Below are positions 1 to 5,004 of a DNA stretch of 5,004 nt, piece by piece. The notes beneath the pieces were generated by a model that saw nothing but the letters and a program-made list of their open reading frames with translations, was not told the origin of the DNA and did no database searches. The stretch is taken from contig DYON01000197.1 of NCBI GenBank assembly GCA_020720525.1, positions 1-5,004 of the forward strand, in the 5' to 3' direction. Source of the DNA: Acetofilamentum sp. (GTDB lineage: Bacteria; Bacteroidota; Bacteroidia; Bacteroidales; DTU049). Numbering within the stretch: position 1 is the stretch's first letter; each line of letters begins with the position of its first letter. Position numbers and translations under genes: made by a program.

Positions 1-911
1 GCATTTACCCCCAAAATTCCTTTTGCCACAGCCATATTGGCCCCGCGGGTAACGAAACTGGTTTTTCCGTCCATTTCGTATGGAAAATAGCGATTGTTGG
101 TATATCCGAGACTGCTGTTTACGATATCAGCACCATTAACATCGGCCCATTCAAGTGCTGCAACCCAGTTTTCTTCTTCCGAAAATGGTTCGGGATTCAC
201 TTCGGTACGTGCAAGCAAAAATTCGGCATCGGTGGCTAGTCCAAATGGCGTTCCATCGTCGTTGATTCCAGCAATACAGCACATTACGGTAGTTCCGTGC
301 GAATTGAAATCGTAAACATTTTCTTTGTTGCGAGCAAAATCCCAAGTTTTTATGATTCGTTTGTTTTCTCGAATGTAGTTAAAGCAAGGCAAAACATCCA
401 CATTGGGAAAACCACCGTCGAAAATAGCAATTCGAATTCCTTTGCCAGTGAAGCCATTTTCGCGAAACAAACTTCCCTCCATTATTTCGAGTTGTTTGAT
501 TATTAATGTTGAATCGACCAATTCTCTTTCATTGATGTAGTTGCTATCGGAGGCCATGGTGAAATAACCACCTGTAGCTTGCTCGACCAAAGTAACAAAA
601 GGCAATCTTACAATTGATTCAATCTGAGAATTATCGGCAAGCAAACACACAGCATTGAACCAGCGCGATGCATAAATAACAGAATAGGATTTATCGGCCA
701 GAGCATTAACATATTGCTGATTTACAGGCATATCGGTGATATCGTACAGCGATATTCCAAGCAAATTGCGTCGTTCGATAGCTTTTGAATCGAAAAAACG
801 ATAGGGATTGAAACCCACAGTATCTTTATCGGCTAGATAAACCCAATACTTAGTTTGAGCATGAACCACCAAAAAAGAACCGACAAATAGAAACAGCAGA
901 AATGTCCGCAT
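1..911 (-). CDS. Secreted subtilisin-like (S8) serine peptidase, N-terminal part
   Basis: This is the N-terminal 303 residues of an exported serine endopeptidase; the gene continues past the left edge. It starts at ATG 911-909 with a signal peptide (residues 1-19, hydrophobic core LLFLFVGSFLVV, ending HAQ). A propeptide-like region follows at about 20-150, with YWVYLADKD, then AIERRN and SRWFNAV, a pattern common before Bacteroidota S8 domains. The catalytic domain begins near 155. Asp165 in IAIFDGGF and His205 in NSHGTTV fit the first two members of the Asp-His-Ser triad, 40 residues apart as usual for S8. NSSLGY follows near 260. The sequence stops at KGILGVN, just before the expected oxyanion-hole AGN motif; the catalytic Ser is outside the window. 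No frame break is seen. A C-terminal T9SS domain would be typical but cannot be checked. The gene is divergent from the small protein at 1104. Substrate is unknown. The family call is secure; whether it is active is not shown. Confidence 0.93.
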   Translation of the reverse strand, partial: MRTFLLFLFVGSFLVVHAQTKYWVYLADKDTVGFNPYRFFDSKAIERRNLLGISLYDITDMPVNQQYVNALADKSYSVIYASRWFNAVCLLADNSQIESIVRLPFVTLVEQATGGYFTMASDSNYINERELVDSTLIIKQLEIMEGSLFRENGFTGKGIRIAIFDGGFPNVDVLPCFNYIRENKRIIKTWDFARNKENVYDFNSHGTTVMCCIAGINDDGTPFGLATDAEFLLARTEVNPEPFSEEENWVAALEWADVNGADIVNSSLGYTNNRYFPYEMDGKTSFVTRGANMAVAKGILGVN

Positions 912-952
912 GGTTTTTTGTGTAAAAATACATAATTTACTCAAATAGTACG

Positions 953-1045
953 CATTCGCATATAACTCTGATTTTCAACACTTTTGCATATAACCAAGAT
1001 TGCATTTCATCACAAAATATGGTCATTCGCATAAAAATAAATTTT
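953..1045. repeat. Three-copy degenerate direct repeat around GCATA
   Basis: The 10-mer CATTCGCATA occurs exactly at 953-962 and 1024-1033. Between them, 986-1001 (GCATATAACCAAGATT) matches 958-973 (GCATATAACTCTGATT) at 13 of 16 bases. The shared GCATA cores start at 958, 986 and 1029, giving spacings of 28 and 43 bases. They lie between two divergent genes and upstream of the -7 box at 1063, so regulator binding sites are possible. In DNA this AT-rich, chance similarity is also possible. Confidence 0.4.
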
Positions 1046-1062
1046 CGATTCAAAAACTATTC

Positions 1063-1070
1063 TACATTTG
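1063..1070 (+). promoter_or_regulatory. Bacteroidota -7 promoter box (TACATTTG) for the small membrane protein gene
   Basis: TACATTTG is a full match to the Bacteroidota -7 consensus TAnnTTTG. A transcript starting about 7 bases downstream, near 1077, would have a leader of about 27 bases to the ATG at 1104. There is no good TTG -33 box at the usual distance; TTTTCG near 1042-1047 is the nearest candidate. The box overlaps the in-frame TTG at 1068, which argues against that TTG being the translation start. Confidence 0.5.
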
Positions 1071-1103
1071 CACATTAATTCAAGTCGAAGACAACAAGTT
1101 TGC

Positions 1104-1520
1104 ATGAAACTAAAAATGGCACAAATAACGCTATCGATACTGGGTACAACGCTACTAATAGTATTGTTGTTTGTGTTTCTTGCAACATCGGGCAACGAAA
1201 CGGAGGTTTTGCAAAAAAGCAATCGAACCGAGATTGACAAACAAATACCACAAGCAAAAGCCAGCAATATTGATTTACCCACCGAAAGCAATGAATTGAT
1301 TTTTGGTGCGAGGGCAGTTGGTCTTTCGGATACATTTTCGGTACTCGACAACTCGGTTGTGCGCAACTCTGCTGGTTTCAAACAAAGCTTGACAAACAAT
1401 AATAAAGCAACAAAATCGAATGAGGGCAACAATTGTAACCTCAAGCCTACCGATCGTCGTTTGCCCCTCGACACTGGGAAAAAAGACCACAATCCAGGGT
1501 CGTTCGAGCATATCAACTAA
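1104..1520 (+). CDS. Small single-pass membrane or exported protein of unknown function
   Basis: I do not recognise this 138-residue protein. I chose ATG 1104 because the longer in-frame option, TTG 1068, falls inside the predicted promoter; ATG 1116 is also possible. It has a short basic N-terminus (MKLK), one hydrophobic segment at about residues 8-28, then a polar tail of about 110 residues rich in Asn, Lys, Ser and Thr. The tail should lie outside the cytoplasm if the segment acts as a signal anchor. Residues 68-91 (GARAVGLSD, then RNSAGF) resemble the GARA-G...N.AG motif near the N-terminus of Bacteroidota outer-membrane barrels such as PorV/FadL-like proteins, but no barrel follows. It could be a genuine small protein or the degraded stub of a larger gene. 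Its stop is 6 bases from the convergent aroK stop. Codon use looks like that of its neighbours. The reading frame is likely real; the function is open. Confidence 0.6.
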   Translation: MKLKMAQITLSILGTTLLIVLLFVFLATSGNETEVLQKSNRTEIDKQIPQAKASNIDLPTESNELIFGARAVGLSDTFSVLDNSVVRNSAGFKQSLTNNNKATKSNEGNNCNLKPTDRRLPLDTGKKDHNPGSFEHIN

Positions 1521-1526
1521 TTTCAA

Positions 1527-2024
1527 CTACAATTTTGCTAGCGAACTGATAGCCAATTCGATATCGGCTGCTGGAATGACGATTTTTGCCTGTTTGTAAA
1601 AGATGAGGCGTTTTTTGTACAAAGTTTCAATCTTATTCCGATCGAGCCCAGCTGAATTCTTTTCCAGCAAAGGTCTATCGGTTTTTGCCATTTCGAGGCG
1701 TTGTAAAATATGCCCAAACGATGTGTTGAGCCAAACAGTTGTGCCAGCTTTGTTCATCAACGCAATATTGTCCGAATAGCACGGAGTGCCACCACCAGTT
1801 GAAATCAGAAAACGATCCAAATTGATAGTTTCCAGCAATAAATGGCGTTCAATTGTCCGAAAAGCTTCTTCACCATCTTCCACAATCCACGATGCAGCCG
1901 ATTTCCCTGTTTTCGTCAGAATCAAATTATCGAGATCGATAAATGGCAAATCGAGATGTTTCGCAAGTTTTTTCCCAAAACGCGATTTGCCTGCAGCCAT
2001 AAAACCTATGAGAAATATTTTCAC
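1527..2024 (-). CDS. aroK: Shikimate kinase
   Basis: This cytoplasmic enzyme phosphorylates shikimate at the 3-hydroxyl using ATP, the fifth step of the chorismate pathway to aromatic amino acids. I chose GTG 2024 as the start, giving 165 residues beginning MKIFLIGFMAAGKS, the usual start for this family; the TTG at 2039 would add five residues that are not expected. Visible motifs are Walker A GFMAAGKS (7-14, Lys13), FIDLD (28-32, Asp30 near Mg and Asp32 for shikimate), GEEAFRTIE (51-59, Arg56 for shikimate), STGGG (74-78), the LID segment TDRPLL (114-119, Arg116) and Arg138 in KKRLIFY. All key residues are present and the length is normal, so it should be active. The Walker loop has Ala where Gly is more common (GFMGSGKS), which still fits GxxxxGKS. 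It stands alone between a convergent and a divergent neighbour, with no other aro gene visible. Confidence 0.96.
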   Translation of the reverse strand: MKIFLIGFMAAGKSRFGKKLAKHLDLPFIDLDNLILTKTGKSAASWIVEDGEEAFRTIERHLLLETINLDRFLISTGGGTPCYSDNIALMNKAGTTVWLNTSFGHILQRLEMAKTDRPLLEKNSAGLDRNKIETLYKKRLIFYKQAKIVIPAADIELAISSLAKL

Positions 2025-2044
2025 GGTGCTAAAATACAAAAATT

Positions 2045-2052
2045 GAAAGATA
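2045..2052 (-). promoter_or_regulatory. Possible -7 box (TATCTTTC) for aroK
   Basis: Read on the minus strand, TATCTTTC matches TAnnTTTG at all defined positions but the last. A transcript starting about 7 bases further on would begin near 2038, leaving a leader of about 14 bases before the GTG start at 2024. That fits the GTG start better than TTG 2039. No convincing -33 TTG was found, so this is tentative. Confidence 0.3.
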
Positions 2053-2108
2053 TTAAATATCCCACCAAATCAGGTAAATACACGCATTCAAATCGTCCTT
2101 TATCATTG

Positions 2109-2116
2109 TAAATTTG
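2109..2116 (+). promoter_or_regulatory. -7 promoter box (TAAATTTG) for the beta-helix protein gene
   Basis: TAAATTTG matches TAnnTTTG in full. A TTC at 2087-2089, 19 bases upstream, is a one-base mismatch to the -33 TTG at a suitable distance. The predicted transcript would start near 2123, giving a leader of about 65 bases to ATG 2188. Confidence 0.45.
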
Positions 2117-2158
2117 CTCAACCAATCGAAAAAACATGGATAATTCAACAAATATCAA

Positions 2159-2166
2159 CATCTTTG
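2159..2166 (+). promoter_or_regulatory. Second possible -7 box (CATCTTTG) for the beta-helix protein gene
   Basis: CATCTTTG differs from TAnnTTTG only at its first base and lies 50 bases downstream of the first box. Both boxes run on into the same bases, TTTGCTCA (2113-2120 and 2163-2170). It could be a second, proximal promoter with a leader of about 15 bases, or a chance match. No -33 element is evident. Confidence 0.25.
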
Positions 2167-2187
2167 CTCATTAAAACCAACTACAAA

Positions 2188-3948
2188 ATGCGTTTTTTTA
2201 TATTATTGGTCATTTGTACGAAGATAATAGTTGCTCAGACTATTTTGCCCGAGCGCAAAATAGATTGGAGCAATGCTGGATGCAAACACATTTTTACAAT
2301 TCCTCAAACAGTGGTAGCTGTTACCGATTTTGGAGCCATTTCGAACGATGGTATCGACGACCTCGCAGCTTTTCAGGCAGCAATTGCAGCAATTCCCGAA
2401 TCGGGTGGCACCGTATTTATTCCTGCAGGCAATTACGAGCTTTCGGGCACATTAATCCTACCCGACAGTATTGCACTCCAAGGCGCTGGCTACGATTCTG
2501 TATTGATTCGCATCAACCACAGCAGCAATGGTATTTCGGTTTCGGGAACAGCTATTACACCATTTTATTCCATCGAAAACGGATATTCAAAAAACTCTAA
2601 AACGATTATTTGCGATAGTGCATATATTTTTTCAGAAGGCGACTATATCGAAATACATCAAACCAACGGAAGTTGGGACACTGAGCCAGCAACATGGGCC
2701 ACTTTTAGTGTTGGACAAATCAATAAAATAATCAATATTTCGAACGACAGTATTTTCCTGCAAGATGCACTTAACATCAATTACGACAGCACATTGCATC
2801 CAGAGATAAGGTGTATCGACACCAAATGCTGCGTAGAAATAAGTTGTTTTTCAATCGAACGCACCGACCCAAATACAAATGGGACAGGCTACAACATCAG
2901 CTTCAACTTTGCCAGTGAATGCCGAGTGCATGGAATCGAAAGCAACAAAAGCCAAGGCAGCCATGTGATGATTGCAGCTTCGTCGCATATTAGTATTGAG
3001 CGGAGCTATTTTCACGATGCTTATTTATACGATGGAGCTGGCACCAAAGGCTATGGTGTAACGCTCAACAATCACGCAAGTTTATGCTTGATTGAAAACA
3101 ACATTTTCAATCATCTTCGGCATGCCATGATGACAAAGCATGGAGCCAACGGCAATGTAATTGCATATAACTATTCAACCAATCCATACCGCAATGGGAA
3201 TAATGAGTTTCCCAACGATTATTGTGGCGATATTTCGCTTCATGGACATTTCAGTTATGCCAATTTATTCGAGGGCAATGTGGTTCAAAACATCATGATA
3301 GACGGTTATTGGGGACCATCGGGACCCTACAACACATTTTTTCGAAATCGAGTAGAGTATTATGGCTTTGTAATGTCATCGGGCACAACCGACACAACCA
3401 ATATAGTTGGTAACGAAATAAGTGGCAGTGGATATTCATTTCCATTTACATTGGGAGCATACACTTTGTCGGGAAATGGAAATTTCGCTTGGGGCAACAA
3501 TTGCAATGGCACCATTTTGCCAACCGGAACAACAACGCTTAGCGAAGCATCGTTGTATAGAAATGCAGAACCACATTTTTGGATACCTGGATTGGGTTGG
3601 CCAGCAATAGGACTTCCAAACAGCATTGGTGCTTATCAAATCCCTGCACAAACAAACGCATTCACAAATAATTTCGCAGCCTGCAACGACACCACTTTCA
3701 TAGTAACAATACAATTAGAGAAAACTCTATTGGGCATATTTCCTAATCCGGCTAGCAGTTTTATCGAAATAGAAAGCACCGATTTTTTCAACAGTGTTTT
3801 TATGTACGATATGAATGGCAAACAAATTTACTCAGCCCTATTAGATGAACAAACCAACAAATTTCGGATAAACATTCCACCAGGAATAAGTGGTTTAGTT
3901 ATTATAAAAGCAGGTTTGCAACATGGTGTTGTTGCAATTGAAGAATAA
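2188..3948 (+). CDS. Secreted right-handed beta-helix (pectate lyase 3-like) protein with T9SS type A sorting domain
   Basis: This is a 586-residue exported protein that probably binds or cleaves a polysaccharide. ATG 2188 is preferred over the in-frame TTG 2164 because it begins a clean signal peptide (MRFFILLVICTKIIVAQ, 1-17). Residues 45-105 show the start typical of pectate-lyase-3 beta-helices: VTDFGAISNDGIDDLAAFQAAI, then GGTVFIPAGNYELSGTLILP and LQGAGYDSV. Residues about 245-410 hold Asn- and Gly-rich helix turns (IENNIFNHL, NVIAYNYS, LFEGNVVQNI, NTFFRNRV). Conserved-looking polar spots are TKHGANGN (316-323), DISLHGH (348-354) and DGYWGPSGPYN (372-382). Residues 513-586 form the T9SS domain (LLGIFPNPASSFIEI, MYDMNGKQIYS, then GLVIIKAG), which directs export across the outer membrane and surface attachment or release. 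Cysteines at 32, 142, 209, 214, 215, 220, 245, 300, 346, 439 and 499 could form disulfides. The fold is well supported; substrate and catalytic residues are not, and it might bind rather than cleave. No carbohydrate-utilisation (susC/susD) genes are next to it. Confidence 0.87.
   Translation: MRFFILLVICTKIIVAQTILPERKIDWSNAGCKHIFTIPQTVVAVTDFGAISNDGIDDLAAFQAAIAAIPESGGTVFIPAGNYELSGTLILPDSIALQGAGYDSVLIRINHSSNGISVSGTAITPFYSIENGYSKNSKTIICDSAYIFSEGDYIEIHQTNGSWDTEPATWATFSVGQINKIINISNDSIFLQDALNINYDSTLHPEIRCIDTKCCVEISCFSIERTDPNTNGTGYNISFNFASECRVHGIESNKSQGSHVMIAASSHISIERSYFHDAYLYDGAGTKGYGVTLNNHASLCLIENNIFNHLRHAMMTKHGANGNVIAYNYSTNPYRNGNNEFPNDYCGDISLHGHFSYANLFEGNVVQNIMIDGYWGPSGPYNTFFRNRVEYYGFVMSSGTTDTTNIVGNEISGSGYSFPFTLGAYTLSGNGNFAWGNNCNGTILPTGTTTLSEASLYRNAEPHFWIPGLGWPAIGLPNSIGAYQIPAQTNAFTNNFAACNDTTFIVTIQLEKTLLGIFPNPASSFIEIESTDFFNSVFMYDMNGKQIYSALLDEQTNKFRINIPPGISGLVIIKAGLQHGVVAIEE
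3916..3937 (-). terminator. Hairpin that may end sucC transcription
   Basis: TTGCAACA (3916-3923) and TGTTGCAA (3930-3937) form a perfect 8-base-pair stem with a 6-base loop. Read on the minus strand it lies 36-57 bases past the sucC stop and is followed, after six bases, by a short TTTT run, so it may be a weak terminator for sucC. It sits inside the last codons of the convergent beta-helix gene, where it encodes LQHGVVA-region residues, and the T run is short. On the plus strand no T run follows it. The 24 bases between the two stops hold no hairpin. Confidence 0.3.
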
Positions 3949-3972
3949 CCCGTTTGAGCTAATTTTGATCCT

Positions 3973-5004
3973 TTAAGCAACCACTTCTCTTACCAGCCTT
4001 GCTGCATCGTCGAGCTTTACAGCCGAGAAAACACGCAATCCACTCTGATCGATAAGTTCTTTTGCTTCTTCGGCATTGGTTCCCTGAAGTCGAACAATAA
4101 TTGGAACAGGAATATCGCCTATATTTTTATAAGCGGCAACAATACCAGCAGCAACGCGATCGCAACGAACAATCCCCCCAAAAATATTCACCAAAATTGC
4201 TTTCACATTTGTATCGCGAAGAATAATTCGGAAAGCCTTTTCGACTCGCTCGGCATTGGCTGTACCCCCAACATCGAGAAAGTTTGCAGGGTCACCAGCA
4301 CTCATTTTAATAATATCCATAGTTGCCATGGCGAGACCAGCGCCATTTACCATACAACCAACGTTTCCATTGAGTTTAACATAATTCAGTCCGGCTTCGT
4401 CGGCTTCCACTTCGGTAGCATCTTCTTCGGCGAAATCGCGCATTTCTTCAATGTCGGGATGACGAAACAAGGCATTGTTGTCGATAACAACTTTGGCATC
4501 GGCAGCAAAAATGCGTTCGTCGGCAGCACGAATCACCGGATTTATTTCAAACAATGAAGCATCGGCACCAACAAAAGCTTTGTAAAGAGCAGCAACAAAT
4601 TTGGTCATCTGCTTCATCGACTCGCCCGAAAGTCCAAGGTTAAATGCGATTTTGCGAGCTTGAAATGGCATTAAGCCAATTGTTGGATTAATATCTTCGG
4701 TAAAAATAAGCTCTGGAGTTTCTTCGGCCACACCTTCAATATCCATTCCACCTTGAGGTGAATACATAATCATATTATGTCCAGTTGCACGATTTACCAT
4801 CACGCTCATATAAATCTCTTTCACCTCAACAGTACCAGGGTAATATATATTTTGTTCAACCAAAACCTTGCTCACCAGTTTTCCTTGCGGAGGAGTCTGA
4901 GGTGTAACAAGCTGCAGTCCAATAATTTGCTTGGCATACGAAGCTACTTCGTCGAGATTTTTGGCAATTTTCACACCACCACCTTTACCCCTACCCCCAG
5001 CATG
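3973..5004 (-). CDS. sucC: Succinyl-CoA synthetase (ADP-forming) beta subunit, C-terminal part
   Basis: SucC pairs with SucD (alpha) to convert succinyl-CoA, ADP or GDP and phosphate to succinate, CoA and ATP or GTP in the TCA cycle. The frame is open to the right edge, giving 343 residues that begin HAGGRGKGGGVKIAKN, the nucleotide-binding Gly-rich loop of the ATP-grasp domain; about 50 N-terminal residues are missing. The GTG at 4974 is internal, not a start. Other marks are LFEINPV (151-157, Asn155) and AADAKVVIDNNALFRH (Asp169) for Mg, 14 residues apart as in E. coli Asn199 and Asp213; then GNVGCMVNGAGLAM (213-226, Asn220), LDVGGTANAERVEKAF and NIFGGIVRCD (273-282), with Asn220 to GIV 277-279 matching E. 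coli Asn264 to 321-323. It ends LVREVVA with stop TAA. Nothing is truncated or mutated in the visible part. The sucD gene is not in the window downstream of it, so it may be elsewhere. Nucleotide preference cannot be told from this. Confidence 0.97.
   Translation of the reverse strand, partial: HAGGRGKGGGVKIAKNLDEVASYAKQIIGLQLVTPQTPPQGKLVSKVLVEQNIYYPGTVEVKEIYMSVMVNRATGHNMIMYSPQGGMDIEGVAEETPELIFTEDINPTIGLMPFQARKIAFNLGLSGESMKQMTKFVAALYKAFVGADASLFEINPVIRAADERIFAADAKVVIDNNALFRHPDIEEMRDFAEEDATEVEADEAGLNYVKLNGNVGCMVNGAGLAMATMDIIKMSAGDPANFLDVGGTANAERVEKAFRIILRDTNVKAILVNIFGGIVRCDRVAAGIVAAYKNIGDIPVPIIVRLQGTNAEEAKELIDQSGLRVFSAVKLDDAARLVREVVA

Larger units (their letters stand above)
912..1103. other. 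Divergent intergenic region between the S8 peptidase and the small membrane protein
   Basis: This 192-base AT-rich region separates two genes read away from each other, so it must carry promoters for both unless the peptidase is read from elsewhere. A clean -7 box for the plus-strand gene lies at 1063-1070. For the peptidase I see only a weak candidate, minus-strand TACTATTTG at 950-942, which has one base too many for TAnnTTTG. Neither start has a clear Shine-Dalgarno sequence. The region also holds a three-copy degenerate repeat at 953-1045. I see no RNA gene or hairpin of note. Confidence 0.75.
2025..2187. other. Divergent intergenic region between aroK and the beta-helix gene
   Basis: This 163-base AT-rich region should carry promoters for both flanking genes. 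On the plus strand there is a full TAnnTTTG match at 2109-2116 and a near match at 2159-2166. On the minus strand there is a near match at 2052-2045. No Shine-Dalgarno site, strong hairpin, riboswitch-like fold or small gene is apparent. Confidence 0.7.

Noticed and set aside
151..345. Short open frames on both strands within 94-506
   Set aside because: They are out-of-frame shadows of the S8 peptidase gene, whose translation shows the Asp and His motifs without any frame break.
1010..1516. A 168-codon open frame on the minus strand opposite the small membrane protein gene
   Set aside because: It overlaps almost fully a plus-strand frame that has a promoter box, an ATG start and a sensible membrane segment. 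The minus frame gives a low-complexity Ser/Leu/Cys-rich product with no recognisable family and would run through the divergent promoter region.
1786..2111. Two plus-strand open frames of 86 and 89 codons opposite aroK
   Set aside because: They are antisense to a complete shikimate kinase with all catalytic motifs, and their translations resemble nothing known.
3360..3821. Minus-strand open frames opposite the beta-helix gene
   Set aside because: They are shadows of the long plus-strand gene, which has clear domains across this stretch.
4972..4974. GTG 4974 as the start of sucC
   Set aside because: The frame stays open to the right edge and encodes HAGGRGKGGG just upstream, the conserved nucleotide-binding loop of SucC, so the gene is cut by the window edge.
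1..5004. A defence, mobile-element, CRISPR or phage system, or a new multi-gene system
   Set aside because: No transposase, integrase, spacer array, toxin-antitoxin pair, tRNA or linked gene set is present. Strands alternate at each gene, and the recognised genes are housekeeping or secreted enzymes.

Overview
This window looks like ordinary chromosome from a member of the Bacteroidota (Bacteroidetes). The evidence is AT-rich intergenic DNA, TAnnTTTG-type -7 promoter boxes, no clear Shine-Dalgarno sites, signal peptides ending in Ala-Gln, a C-terminal type IX secretion (T9SS) sorting domain on one secreted protein, and an S8 peptidase with the propeptide style seen in that phylum. No strain can be named from the sequence alone.

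Layout from left to right: (1) the N-terminal 303 residues of a secreted subtilisin-family (S8) serine peptidase on the minus strand, running off the left edge; (2) a 192-base divergent intergenic region with a good promoter box and a three-copy degenerate direct repeat; (3) a 138-residue protein of unknown function on the plus strand, with one N-terminal membrane segment or uncleaved signal; (4) shikimate kinase (aroK) on the minus strand, converging on the small protein with only 6 bases between the stops; (5) a 163-base divergent intergenic region with promoter-like boxes; (6) a 586-residue secreted right-handed beta-helix (pectate-lyase-3-like) protein with a C-terminal T9SS type A domain, on the plus strand; (7) the C-terminal 343 residues of the succinyl-CoA synthetase beta subunit (sucC) on the minus strand, running off the right edge, with 24 bases between it and the beta-helix gene.

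Adjacent genes alternate in strand, so no operon is visible inside the window. Two genes are housekeeping (aroK for aromatic amino acid and chorismate synthesis, sucC for the TCA cycle). Two encode exported proteins. The beta-helix protein is very likely T9SS cargo, and the peptidase may be, but its C-terminus is outside the window. They probably act on extracellular polymers, but nothing ties them into one pathway.

I see no mobile element, CRISPR array, RNA gene, phage gene or defence system, and no strong case for a new biological system. The items most worth a second look are the unrecognised small protein with a short outer-membrane-barrel-like motif, the motif-rich core of the beta-helix protein, and the repeats in the divergent promoter region. 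Several likely translation starts differ from the longest open frame: ATG at 1104, GTG at 2024 and ATG at 2188.
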